Assembly: GCA_019747905.1 (NCBI GenBank)
Contig: JAIEQG010000038.1
Coordinates: 31,944 to 95,943 of the forward strand
Length of the DNA: 64,000 nt
Reading direction: 5' to 3'
Origin: Burkholderiales bacterium
GTDB lineage: Bacteria; Pseudomonadota; Gammaproteobacteria; Burkholderiales; Ga0077523
The notes below the pieces were generated by a model that saw only the letters and a list, made by a program, of their open reading frames with translations, did not search any database and was not told where the DNA came from. Positions 53,698-63,629 of the stretch are shown here, piece by piece; the first letter of the stretch is position 1; every line of letters starts with the position of its first letter. The position numbers and the translations under genes were made by a program.

Positions 53698-54177
53698 ATG
53701 ACGAAGGCCACGCTAGGCAAATCAAAGGTCAAGAGACCATGGCGAATCTTGGTTGTACTCATGGTCGTTCTCGGGGTTGGCTATTTTTCTTGGGGCGAGT
53801 ACCACGAAATCAGGGGCTACTGCGTCGCTCAATCGAAGTATCTAACCGACGATGAGTTTGTTCTTGCTGCGCTATCGCATGTCAAGGGTGAGATATTGAT
53901 GAGAGATGACGAGACATTGCAGTCATTCCTGAGTAGACATCCAGATTGCTGCGCTATTCAGCGACCGTCTGTGGCGACCACTTTGTGGACGAACTGGGGT
54001 CAGTACTTGGTGGAGGCAGAGGTGAGCTATGAACTCACGACCTCGCAGGTGGTAGGCACCGCTAGGTACATGACTCGGTTCGTTGAAATCACCGTCTGCG
54101 GCGGTCGCGGCAACATGTATGGCGAACGTTCTTCAAAGCTCCACTCCGCAACAGAAAGCACAACCAAGGCGAGGTAA
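53698..54177 (+). CDS. unknown membrane-anchored protein in the T1SS module
   Basis: 159 residues, not recognised. Basic start MTKATLGKSKVKRPWR then one membrane segment ILVVLMVVLGVGYFSW, so probably anchored with the rest in the periplasm. Cysteines occur in IRGYCVAQS, HPDCCAIQR and ITVCGGRG. ATG 53698 follows AAGGAAATACA. It ends 2 bp before the RTX gene, so it is surely co-transcribed. Codon use is clearly more A/T-rich than the exporter and adaptor genes. Could be an immunity-, chaperone- or assembly-like partner of the RTX protein. Confidence 0.65.
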   Translation: MTKATLGKSKVKRPWRILVVLMVVLGVGYFSWGEYHEIRGYCVAQSKYLTDDEFVLAALSHVKGEILMRDDETLQSFLSRHPDCCAIQRPSVATTLWTNWGQYLVEAEVSYELTTSQVVGTARYMTRFVEITVCGGRGNMYGERSSKLHSATESTTKAR

Positions 54178-54179
54178 CG

Positions 54180-57100
54180 ATGTATACATGGAATCAGCTC
54201 GACATCCTCGAAATCACAAAGCTATTTCTGTACGGCGGGGCAAACCTACCTCCAGACTTGGCTAACGAATCTCTGATTCGGAAGCAAACCTTTCTTGTTC
54301 CTACAGTATTGGTTGACGCTGTGTCATTTATGGCGACTGGGCCCGGACGCTTCGTAACTGGAGTGAACATTGCCGTCGTTGACAAGTTCATGTCAGGGAC
54401 AATCTTCACCGCACCAGGAACCTACACGTTGGCACAGGCTTTGAGCACGCTGGGCGATCTGAAAGCAGATAGAACGAAGGATTTTCGAGCATACGAGTAT
54501 TCGGATGCGCTGAACGATCACGCAATGCGCACATACGTTTGGGGATCTGAATCCTTTCGGCTGGATTCAAGCGCGCAGTTTGTCGTAAATCAGGACGGGA
54601 GTCGGGCAATCCTAAACTACCAGATTCGCCCGTTCGACGAGGACTTCGACTTCAAGTCTGACTCGAAAACATCAACGTTTGGCAACACGTACCTTCAACC
54701 ACGTATCGATCCGTGGGGAATTGGGCGACCAGTACCCATAAGCTTTCAAGCGAATATCAACAGTATACCAACAAGAACATATACAAATGCCGACTATGAA
54801 GCTGACGTTCAGCGCCATACAGAGACATACAACCCAGTATCGGGTCTCGCTCGTCTGACTTATGAAATGCCTGTTGTGACCGAGAAACTATGGTCGAGTG
54901 GCATAACAAGATTCGTCGACACGCAGAACAGAGTGATCGTCTACGGAAGCGACGGCGGAGACTCCCTCGGATTGGCCTCGTTGCTGCAGTTACCGATCTT
55001 AGGGAATTTGAGGCAGTTCTACTCCTCCTCGGCGACTGGTTTGGTGCTGTTGGGTGGAGCGGGAGGAGATGTTCTGACCGGCGCAACCAAGAACGATAGG
55101 CTCGTCGGTGGCAGTGGTTTTGATGTCTACCACACTCAAAGTACTGGCGGTAACGACAGAATTGAAGAATTCCGTGAGGTAAATGGGAGGAAATCGGGAA
55201 TTGTGGTGTTTGATAGCTTTAACCTGACCGGTGGATCACGCAATGTGGTGGTCGGTAGTTCTGCGCAAACAACGTGGACTAAAGGCGACATCACGTTCGT
55301 GACAAACGGTGACCCGAACGCGGGCGAAGTGCAGTTGACGATTTCGCGTAGCGGGAGTTCTAATTCGTTAGTGGTCGAGGGGTTCAAAAACGGCGATTTG
55401 GGGATTCGACTCGAGGACGTCCAAGCACACAGCCAGTTGCAGGTTTCGACCGCAAGCGAGGTAATCGCGAGTTCGGTGTACTTCGGTGTTCTCGTTGCTA
55501 CGATCAGTGATACTCCGGGCAGTCTTCGAGAGATCACTGGGACGAGCGCGACGCAGGTGTGGAGCGGATCCGGCGCACTGCGTGGCAATGATCTCGACAA
55601 CTACCTGCTGGGTGCCTACTTGTCCAGTTCAGGCATAGTTGAGATCGACGGCGGCAGTGGCAAGGACGCGCTTCTTGCTAGCGAGGATGTCTGGTCGGCG
55701 TTCGAGCACGCTAACCTTCGCGGTGGATCCGGAACCGATGCACTGCTCGGCAGCGGCGGCGATGACTACCTGGATGGCGGCAGTGAGAACGACATTCTGT
55801 CTGGATCCGTCGGGAACGATCTTCTGGAAGGGGGCGCGGGCGACGATGTACTAGCCGGCGGAGGCCATCTCGAACCCGTTTTCCACACGTGGTCGGTGGA
55901 TTCCTCCGGCGACGTGATCGTTCTTCAAGGTTTTGACGGCGTCTGGCAAGTGGCTGCCGAGCAGTATGAAGAGGAAGACAGCGACGTTTTGCTCGGTGGC
56001 GCCGGCAACGATTGGCTCTACGGCGGAGAGTTCGACGACATTCTCGATGGCGGCCTCGACAACGACCTCCTCTTCGGAGACAGCGAGAGCGACACGCTGA
56101 TCGGTGGCGGAGGTAACGACAAGCTCTATGGTGATTCGGGATTGTCCTCGACGGGGACGCCCAACATCCAGGCCCAATACCACGGGAGCGACTATCTCGA
56201 CGGCGGCGACGGCGCGGATTATCTCGAGGGCGACGGGGGCGCGGATCAGTTGTTCGGCGGCATCGGCGACGACGTTCTCATCGGCGATGTCGATGGCCTC
56301 GATCCGGCTTTCCACGGCGCGGACTACCTCGAAGGCGGGGAGGGCGTCGATGACCTCTGGGGCGGTGGGGGGAACGACCTGCTGTTCGGAGACGAAGGTG
56401 ACGACCTGCTTTACGGAGAGGAAGGCGACGACTATCTCGACGGCGGAACGGGCATGGACTTCCTGTACGGCGGGGCCGGCAACGACACCTACGTGACGGA
56501 TGCTGCCGACGTCGTCGTCGACGACGTCGGGAACAATCGGATCATCGGGCCCACCCCGGAGCTACTGATCGAAGGAGGCAACTACGGATTTTTCGCGAAT
56601 CAGGCTTTCGAAGCAGGCACGGGGCTGGAGCTGGTTGCCGTGGGCGCGGGTTCCGACATCTACTTCTATCTGGTCTTCGACAATCTCGCCCAGTCGTCCT
56701 TTTCTTTCGAGTTCGGTGAGGAGAACACCCACACTTCCGACGATTTCCTCGGCCTCTATCTCGCCCGTCAGGTTCAACGCTTCGGCGACGAGGGCGCTAA
56801 TCGGCTGGTGGGTTTTGCCGAAGACGATTACCTGGCGGGTTACGGCGGTGCCGACGAGCTTCTGGGGAATTGGGGCTGGGATGTTCTGGACGGAGGAGCG
56901 GGTGACGACGTGCTCACGGGAGGTCGAGACAACGACACACTTGCCGGAGGCGAGGGCAGCGACCGCTTCATCATGGCCACCGATGAAGGACAAGACACGG
57001 TGCAGGATTTCGCGGATTCCGTCACGTCCAGCGACGTCATCCAGTTCGTCGATCGGGCGGCGAACCAGGTTCGGTTGACCCGCACCTGGTCGCCGACCAC

Positions 57101-60100
57101 GACCCCCGACATGATCCGATTGCAGTTGCTTCTGGACGATGGAGGGGCCAGCGCCGACTGGGTCACCGTCAACGTCAACGAGAGTTTCGGCAACCTTGCC
57201 GCCACGGGCCACCGGATCGAGTTTTCTGATGCCACCTCATGGACTCTGGCGGATCTGCGGCAGATGTTGACCGTGGTAACGGCCGGGGATGACCGGGTCC
57301 GCGGTTTCTCCGGTGCCGACACGCTCGACGGGGGTCTGGGCAACGACGAGCTGGCGGGCGCGGAGGGGGCCGACATTCTGACGGGTGGGCAGGGGGATGA
57401 CCGCCTGTATGGTGAAGCCGGTACCGATACGTTGAGTGGGGGCACCGGTGCCGATACGGTTTACGGAGGTGAGGGCGACGACCTGTATCTGTACGCCTTG
57501 GGCGATGGTTCGGACGAAATCAGCGACGAGATTGCACCGGGTTGGGCTGGCGGTGGTGCGGACACGCTTCGCTTCGGGGTGGGGATTCTCCCGGGGCAGA
57601 TTCTCGCCTATCGCACCGAAGACCAGGCCGGGTCCGGAGGGGACTTGACGCTCGTCATTGCCGGCGGCGTCGCGCAGATCAAGCTCAACGATTTCTACAC
57701 CACGGGCGGGGAGATCGAACTCATCCAGTTTTCCGACGGATCCGGCGGTTCCGTCGGAACCCAATGGACTCGGACGCAGATCGATGCCGTCACCAGTGGC
57801 GGCACCGAGAACACCCAGACCGGCACAGCCGGCAACGACGTGTTCGTCGTGGATCACGAGCGGGATGCGATCGTCGAGGCGGTCGGTGCGGGGACGGACC
57901 TGGTCAACAGCAATGTGAGCTACGTCCTGCCGACGAACGTGGAGAACCTCACGCTGACGGGAGTTCTCAACGCGTCGGCTACCGGCAACGCCCTGGACAA
58001 TCAACTGGTCGGGAACGCCAGCAACAACGTTCTCGACGGGAAGGCAGGGCACGATACGCTCACCGGCGGCGCAGGCGACGATCTGTATCGAGAAGACTGG
58101 GACGGTTTTTCGGCGTTCGTCGCCGACACTATTGTGGAGTCGGCGGGCGGCGGTTACGACACGGTGCAAGCGCTGCTGCCCGACTACACGCTCGCGGCAA
58201 ACGTCGAGCGGCTGATACTCCTTGACGGTGGGGGCGGGCAATCGGTGACCTGGACTGGAAACGCCAGCAACAACGTCATCGATGCTTCCCGTGTGGTTTC
58301 CGGCGGGTCACGCATGGTCATCCTCGACGGAGGAGCAGGCGCCGACACGCTGCTGGGACACGTCGGACCGAACACCTATCGCGTGGACAATCTCGGCGAC
58401 ACGATCGTCGAGATGGAGCCTTTGCCGTTCTCGGATCCAGTCGTCGACGTGCTGGAAACGGCCATTGCCTATGCGTTGCCGACGGGCGTGGAGTATCTCA
58501 AGCTGACCGGAAGTGCGGCAGTTGCCGGTACCGGCAACGCCCTCGCGAACACGCTCGACGGCAGCCAGAACAGCGCGGCGAACAGTTTGGCAGGTGGTGG
58601 CGGCGACGACGTGTATGTCCTCGGAGCGGGGGACACGGTGACGGAAGCGGCAGGAGCCGGTCACGACATCGTTCGTCTGACTACGGGCAGCGTCGGTCAG
58701 TACAGCGTGGCGAGCTACGCCAACGTCGAGGGGATCTGGCTGGACGATGCGCTGCTCGGATCTTCCCTGCTTGGAAATTCCGCCGACAATACCTTGATCG
58801 GCAATGCGTCCGAGAATCTTCTGACGGCCGGCCTGGGTTCCGATCTCCTTGATGGAGGCAATGGCGGCGACACCTACGTCATCGGGCGAGTGCAGGGCCT
58901 TCGTTCCGCGGTCAGCCTCGTCGAGCAAGACCGGATTGCCGAGAAGACCGTACTCGGTGCGAATCCCGTTGGAACCGACGTCATCGTTCTGGAAGGACTC
59001 ATCACCGACGTGTCGAGCTTGCGCCGCGAGGGGGCCGATCTCGTCATCGAGCAGTTGCGAAAACATGCGTCGGATCCCCAGCAGGATCTGCTGTTCGAGT
59101 CCGTCCGCATCATCGATCATTTCAGTCCGTACGGCGCCATCGAGGTCGTGCGCTTTGCCGATGGCTTCGCACGCGATATCCAGCAGCTCCTCAACATCGG
59201 TCTCGAAAGCACCGGGATGCAGGGTGACTACGCGAGAGGCTGGACCGGGCCGGATCGCGTCGCGGCGATCGTGGGCGCCCCCGATCTCCTGGGAGACGCC
59301 GGGGACGACGTCCTGACAGGCAACGAGTTCGCGAACTCACTGAACGGCGAGATGGGCAACGATCGCCTGTTGGGCGGCGACGGGGACGATACCTATGTGG
59401 TGTTCTCCGAAAGCTCGTGGAATCCGGCGGACGGGCCTCATCAGGACTGGATCGAGGATACCGATGGCAACGACGTCTTGCGGTTCTCGAATCTGAACTA
59501 CTTTTTCCGGCCCGTTAACGTAACGTCGGTCGTGCGTGCCGGGGACGATCTCGCGATCGTCTTCCAGGAGGGCCACAAGGTCGTGGTTTCTGGGCACTTC
59601 GCCGACAAGCCGATCGAGTCCGTGGTCTTTGCGGACCAGACGACCTGGACCGCGACCGATATTGCCGCGCTGGCGGTGAACGGCACCTTCAATGTCTCCC
59701 CGTTCGCGGAGAAAAGCCTGCGGGATCGCATGGTGGTGGAAAAGGCGGTTTTCTCTATCGCATTGCCGACCGATGCGTTCATCGATCTCGATGCCGGCGA
59801 TACGCTGTCCTACACCATGACCACTGCGAGCGGACAGGCGCTGCCTGGTTGGATGAAGTTCGACCCGACCACGTTGACTCTCCATGGAAACCCCATGGCG
59901 TCGGCCATCGGCGAGTATTCGCTCAAGGTTATCGCCACGGACGTTACCGGGGCGAGTGGCGCACAGCCGTTTCAGTTGGCGGTTGCCAATGTGAATGAGC
60001 CGCCTGCCGTGGTCAACCTCCTCCCCGACCAGCGCGGCAGGATCGGGGCGGCGTACAGCTACGTGGTGCCGGCGGACACGTTTACGGATGTCGACGTCGG

Positions 60101-63100
60101 TGATGCAATCAGCTACACGGCAACCAAGGCTGACGGCAGCGCCTTGCCGGCATGGCTCACGTTCACCCCCGGCACGATGACTTTCGCCGGAACCCCTGTC
60201 GCGGGTAGTACCGGAACCTTGTCGCTAAAGGTGATCGCGACCGATGCTGCCGGTGCCACGGGGTTCGATGTCTTCGATCTTCGCATCGGCGCCGCGGCAG
60301 TGGACGGCACGTCGGCGGCCAATACACTCACGGGAACCGATGCGGTGGACGACACGTTGAACGGCCTCGGCGGCAACGATACGCTCCGTGGTCTGAACGG
60401 TAACGACACGCTCGACGGCGGAACCGGCACCGACATCATGGAAGGAGGCGGCGGCGACGACATCTACATCGTCGACAGCGGTACCGAAACCGTCACCGAG
60501 GCGGCGGGCGCCGGGATCGACCAGGTGCGCAGCAGTGTCACCCGGACGCTTCCGACCAATGTGGAGAATCTGACCCTCACGGGGTCGAGTGCGATCAACG
60601 GTACCGGGAATACGCTTGCCAACGTCCTGATCGGCAACTCAGGGGTGAATACGCTCACCGGGCTGCAAGGGGACGACACCCTCGACGGTGGTGCGGGGCA
60701 GGACACGTTGGTTGGCGGTGCGGGCAACGACACATACATCGTGGACAACGGTTCGGAAACGGTTACCGAGCTTGCGAACGAGGGTACCGACCTGATCCGC
60801 AGCTCTGTGACGAGGACTCTGCCGAACAACGTCGAGAACCTGACACTCATCGGCAACGGCGCGATCAACGGCACCGGCAACACGCTGGCGAACGTGTTGA
60901 CCGGCAACGCACAGATCAACACGTTGAACGGAATGGATGGCAACGACACGCTGGATGGTGGTCTTGGACGGGATACGTTGGTTGGCGGAAACGGGAACGA
61001 CACCTATGTCGTCGATGACTCGCTGGAAACCGTGACGGAAGCAGCGGGTGCCGGCACAGACGTCATTCTCAGCAGTGTCGACCGCACGCTGAGCGCCAAC
61101 GTCGAGAACCTTACGTTGACGGGAACCGCGTGGACCGTCGGTACTGGGAATACGCTCGCCAACGTCATCACGGGCAATGCCGGTTGGAACGTTCTGGCCG
61201 GGCTGGACGGCAACGACACGCTGCGAGGGCTCGACGGCAACGATACCCTCGATGGCGGTATCGGTTCCGACGTCCTGGAAGGCGGCGCGGGCGACGACAC
61301 GTACGTCGTGGACAACGCTGGCGACACGGTGACCGAACTCGCGAGTGCCGGCACCGACCGTGTCCAAAGCGGTGTCACGATCACCTTGTCCGCCAACGTG
61401 GAGAACCTGACTCTTACCGGATCCGGTGCCATCAGCGGGACGGGCACTTCGGTCGCCAATGTGCTGATCGGCAACTCCGGGGTCAATACGCTGACCGGTC
61501 TCCAGGGCGACGACACGCTCGACGGCGGCGCGGGAATCGACACGCTCGTCGGTGGCTCCGGCAATGACACCTACGTTGTCGACAACTCGGGCGAGACAGT
61601 CACGGAACTCGCGAATGAGGGTGTGGACCTGGTTCGGTCAAGGGCCACGTTCGTGCTCGCGACGAACGTCGAGAACCTGACACTGATCGGTACGACAGCG
61701 ATCAACGGCACGGGAAACAACGTTGCGAACATCCTGCTCGGCAACTCGAAAGCTAATGTGCTGACGGGCTTGGACGGTGACGACACGCTCGACGGCGGGG
61801 CGGGGCAGGACAGCATGGTCGGGGGGCTGGGAAACGACACCTACGTTGTGGACAACCTGCTCGACGCTGCAACCGAGGGTCTCAATGCTGGAACGGACGC
61901 GGTGACGAGCAGCGTCGATTGGGTGCTCGGCGACAATTTCGAGAATCTCGCGCTTGCCGGAACCGAGGGGATCTCGGGGACCGGCAACGATCTGGCGAAC
62001 GTGCTCTTGGGCAACAGCGGTTGGAACGTGCTGATCGGGATGGGTGCAAACGACACGCTCCGAGGCTTCGATGGCAACGACACGCTCGATGGGGGCGCCG
62101 GATCGGATACGCTCGAAGGCGGTACTGGCGATGACATCTATGTCGTCGATAGCACGCTGGATACCGTCACGGAGCTCGCGAACGAAGGCAGCGATCTCAT
62201 TCGAAGCAGCGTGACGTTGACGCTGGGAGCCAACGTCGAGCACCTCGAACTGACCGGGACACAGGCGGTCAATGGAACCGGGAACACGTCGGCCAACTTC
62301 CTTACCGGAAACGCTCAGGTGAACACGCTGACGGGCCTTGGAGGAGACGACGTTCTGGACGGTGGTGCCGGCCTCGACGTGCTCGTCGGCGGAACGGGTA
62401 ACGACACGTATGTCGTCGACACCGCCGGTGAGACCGTGACTGAGCTGAGCGGCGAGGGTACGGACGTGATCTTTGCCTTGGTCGACTTCTCGCTCGGTTC
62501 GAACGTCGAGAACCTGACGTCCCTCGGCACGAGCCTTGCCCTCACGGGCAACAGCCTGGACAACAGGATCGAGGGCGACTCCGGCGACAACGTCCTCGAC
62601 GGCTCGAGCGGTAGCGACACCATGATCGGCGGTGACGGGGACGACCTCTTCGTGGTGGACGTGGGCGGTGACGCAATCACCGAGAACGCGGACGAGGGAA
62701 TCGATACCATCCGCTCGAGCTTGACCTACACCTTGGGCACGAACCTCGAGAATCTCACGCTGACGGGGGCGAGCGCCATTGATGGGACCGGTAACGGTGT
62801 CAACAACGTCCTGACGGGAAATTCTGCGAACAACACGCTGACGGCCCTTGGTGGCGACGATACGCTGGATGGTCAACTCGGTGCCGATACGATGATCGGT
62901 GGGCTGGGTAACGACACCTACGTCGTCGAACAATCCGGAGACGTGGTGACCGAGAACGCCGGCGAGGGTACGGATACCGTCCGCTCCGACATCACATACA
63001 CATTGAGCAGCCAGCTCGAGAACCTGGTGCTTACCGGGACAGGTGCCATCGACGGCACGGGCAATGCAAGTGCGAACAGCCTGACGGGAAATGCGGGTGC

Positions 63101-63560
63101 CAACACTCTCACCGGCAACGATGGTGCGGACACCCTGGACGGACAAGGCGGCGCGGATTTTCTGGCCGGCGGGACGGGCGACGATGTCTATGTCCTCGGT
63201 CGGGGCTATGGAGCCGATGCCGTGTTCGAGAATGACACTACGGCTGGGAATAGCGACCTGGCGAGATTCATGTCGGGGGTCGCCTACGACCAGATCTGGT
63301 TCAGGCAGGTCGGCAACGACCTCGAAACGAGCATCATCGGCACCGCAGACCACCTTCTCATCAAGGATTGGTATCTGGGGCCGGCTCAGCGTGTAGAGCA
63401 GATTCGGACAGTCGACGGCAATCGTCTTCTGGTCGAAGCGAACGTTCAGAACCTGGTGAATGCCATGGCGGCATTCTCGCCGCCAGCCCTGGGTGAGACG
63501 ACTTTGCCGCCGAGCTACCAGACTGCGTTGAATCCGGTGATCGCCGCAAACTGGCAGTAA
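54180..63560 (+). CDS. giant RTX protein (3126 residues), T1SS substrate
   Basis: Residues 1-290 are unique and unrecognised, with A/T-richer codons. RTX nonapeptides (GGxGxDxUx) begin near 293 and are dense at about 505-780, 870-935 and 1040-1115. Hemolysin-type calcium-binding related segments occur near 1127-1207 and 1600-1660. Two cadherin/Ig-like (CADG-type) domains span about 1837-2037 (DLDAGDTLSYTMTTASGQALPGWM; DVDVGDAISYTATKADGSALPAWL). About 2040-2980 holds ten ~90-residue modules, each with an RTX turn, YIVD..ETVTE and NVENLTLTG. The last 125 residues (FRQVGNDLETSIIGTADHLLIKDWYLG) resemble type I secretion C termini. Calcium-folded, secreted or surface-attached; adhesin or S-layer-like use is likelier than a toxin since no toxin domain was seen. 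Confidence 0.93.
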   Translation: MYTWNQLDILEITKLFLYGGANLPPDLANESLIRKQTFLVPTVLVDAVSFMATGPGRFVTGVNIAVVDKFMSGTIFTAPGTYTLAQALSTLGDLKADRTKDFRAYEYSDALNDHAMRTYVWGSESFRLDSSAQFVVNQDGSRAILNYQIRPFDEDFDFKSDSKTSTFGNTYLQPRIDPWGIGRPVPISFQANINSIPTRTYTNADYEADVQRHTETYNPVSGLARLTYEMPVVTEKLWSSGITRFVDTQNRVIVYGSDGGDSLGLASLLQLPILGNLRQFYSSSATGLVLLGGAGGDVLTGATKNDRLVGGSGFDVYHTQSTGGNDRIEEFREVNGRKSGIVVFDSFNLTGGSRNVVVGSSAQTTWTKGDITFVTNGDPNAGEVQLTISRSGSSNSLVVEGFKNGDLGIRLEDVQAHSQLQVSTASEVIASSVYFGVLVATISDTPGSLREITGTSATQVWSGSGALRGNDLDNYLLGAYLSSSGIVEIDGGSGKDALLASEDVWSAFEHANLRGGSGTDALLGSGGDDYLDGGSENDILSGSVGNDLLEGGAGDDVLAGGGHLEPVFHTWSVDSSGDVIVLQGFDGVWQVAAEQYEEEDSDVLLGGAGNDWLYGGEFDDILDGGLDNDLLFGDSESDTLIGGGGNDKLYGDSGLSSTGTPNIQAQYHGSDYLDGGDGADYLEGDGGADQLFGGIGDDVLIGDVDGLDPAFHGADYLEGGEGVDDLWGGGGNDLLFGDEGDDLLYGEEGDDYLDGGTGMDFLYGGAGNDTYVTDAADVVVDDVGNNRIIGPTPELLIEGGNYGFFANQAFEAGTGLELVAVGAGSDIYFYLVFDNLAQSSFSFEFGEENTHTSDDFLGLYLARQVQRFGDEGANRLVGFAEDDYLAGYGGADELLGNWGWDVLDGGAGDDVLTGGRDNDTLAGGEGSDRFIMATDEGQDTVQDFADSVTSSDVIQFVDRAANQVRLTRTWSPTTTPDMIRLQLLLDDGGASADWVTVNVNESFGNLAATGHRIEFSDATSWTLADLRQMLTVVTAGDDRVRGFSGADTLDGGLGNDELAGAEGADILTGGQGDDRLYGEAGTDTLSGGTGADTVYGGEGDDLYLYALGDGSDEISDEIAPGWAGGGADTLRFGVGILPGQILAYRTEDQAGSGGDLTLVIAGGVAQIKLNDFYTTGGEIELIQFSDGSGGSVGTQWTRTQIDAVTSGGTENTQTGTAGNDVFVVDHERDAIVEAVGAGTDLVNSNVSYVLPTNVENLTLTGVLNASATGNALDNQLVGNASNNVLDGKAGHDTLTGGAGDDLYREDWDGFSAFVADTIVESAGGGYDTVQALLPDYTLAANVERLILLDGGGGQSVTWTGNASNNVIDASRVVSGGSRMVILDGGAGADTLLGHVGPNTYRVDNLGDTIVEMEPLPFSDPVVDVLETAIAYALPTGVEYLKLTGSAAVAGTGNALANTLDGSQNSAANSLAGGGGDDVYVLGAGDTVTEAAGAGHDIVRLTTGSVGQYSVASYANVEGIWLDDALLGSSLLGNSADNTLIGNASENLLTAGLGSDLLDGGNGGDTYVIGRVQGLRSAVSLVEQDRIAEKTVLGANPVGTDVIVLEGLITDVSSLRREGADLVIEQLRKHASDPQQDLLFESVRIIDHFSPYGAIEVVRFADGFARDIQQLLNIGLESTGMQGDYARGWTGPDRVAAIVGAPDLLGDAGDDVLTGNEFANSLNGEMGNDRLLGGDGDDTYVVFSESSWNPADGPHQDWIEDTDGNDVLRFSNLNYFFRPVNVTSVVRAGDDLAIVFQEGHKVVVSGHFADKPIESVVFADQTTWTATDIAALAVNGTFNVSPFAEKSLRDRMVVEKAVFSIALPTDAFIDLDAGDTLSYTMTTASGQALPGWMKFDPTTLTLHGNPMASAIGEYSLKVIATDVTGASGAQPFQLAVANVNEPPAVVNLLPDQRGRIGAAYSYVVPADTFTDVDVGDAISYTATKADGSALPAWLTFTPGTMTFAGTPVAGSTGTLSLKVIATDAAGATGFDVFDLRIGAAAVDGTSAANTLTGTDAVDDTLNGLGGNDTLRGLNGNDTLDGGTGTDIMEGGGGDDIYIVDSGTETVTEAAGAGIDQVRSSVTRTLPTNVENLTLTGSSAINGTGNTLANVLIGNSGVNTLTGLQGDDTLDGGAGQDTLVGGAGNDTYIVDNGSETVTELANEGTDLIRSSVTRTLPNNVENLTLIGNGAINGTGNTLANVLTGNAQINTLNGMDGNDTLDGGLGRDTLVGGNGNDTYVVDDSLETVTEAAGAGTDVILSSVDRTLSANVENLTLTGTAWTVGTGNTLANVITGNAGWNVLAGLDGNDTLRGLDGNDTLDGGIGSDVLEGGAGDDTYVVDNAGDTVTELASAGTDRVQSGVTITLSANVENLTLTGSGAISGTGTSVANVLIGNSGVNTLTGLQGDDTLDGGAGIDTLVGGSGNDTYVVDNSGETVTELANEGVDLVRSRATFVLATNVENLTLIGTTAINGTGNNVANILLGNSKANVLTGLDGDDTLDGGAGQDSMVGGLGNDTYVVDNLLDAATEGLNAGTDAVTSSVDWVLGDNFENLALAGTEGISGTGNDLANVLLGNSGWNVLIGMGANDTLRGFDGNDTLDGGAGSDTLEGGTGDDIYVVDSTLDTVTELANEGSDLIRSSVTLTLGANVEHLELTGTQAVNGTGNTSANFLTGNAQVNTLTGLGGDDVLDGGAGLDVLVGGTGNDTYVVDTAGETVTELSGEGTDVIFALVDFSLGSNVENLTSLGTSLALTGNSLDNRIEGDSGDNVLDGSSGSDTMIGGDGDDLFVVDVGGDAITENADEGIDTIRSSLTYTLGTNLENLTLTGASAIDGTGNGVNNVLTGNSANNTLTALGGDDTLDGQLGADTMIGGLGNDTYVVEQSGDVVTENAGEGTDTVRSDITYTLSSQLENLVLTGTGAIDGTGNASANSLTGNAGANTLTGNDGADTLDGQGGADFLAGGTGDDVYVLGRGYGADAVFENDTTAGNSDLARFMSGVAYDQIWFRQVGNDLETSIIGTADHLLIKDWYLGPAQRVEQIRTVDGNRLLVEANVQNLVNAMAAFSPPALGETTLPPSYQTALNPVIAANWQ
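60300..63150 (+). repeat. tandem ~270-bp modules with an 840-bp higher-order period
   Basis: NVENLTLTG-like motifs fall near 60560, 60830, 61100, 61400, 61668, 61935, 62234, 62505, 62743 and 63013: steps of about 270, 270 and 300 repeat. The longer step holds one extra nonapeptide (LRGLNGNDTLDGG and relatives) near 60381, 61221 and 62061, exactly 840 bp apart. Confidence 0.8.
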
Positions 63561-63629
63561 GAAAGGCTCGGCGTGCTCGTGGTGGGGGCTCTATGCTGTG
63601 CGACGCGCTTTGCCTTCGCTGGATCCCTG
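63561..63629. other. short spacer after the RTX gene
   Basis: 69 bp between the RTX stop and the right-flank repeat. No gene or hairpin of its own seen; the following paired-hairpin repeat may end transcription. Confidence 0.4.

Noticed and set aside
60300..63150. Repeat array independent of coding (satellite or CRISPR-like)
   Set aside because: The period is a multiple of three and the repeats encode RTX modules in one long frame.
54180..63560. RTX toxin (hemolysin/MARTX)
   Set aside because: No pore-forming, cysteine protease or other effector domain and no acyltransferase gene (HlyC) were seen; repeats and cadherin-like domains favour a structural or adhesive protein.
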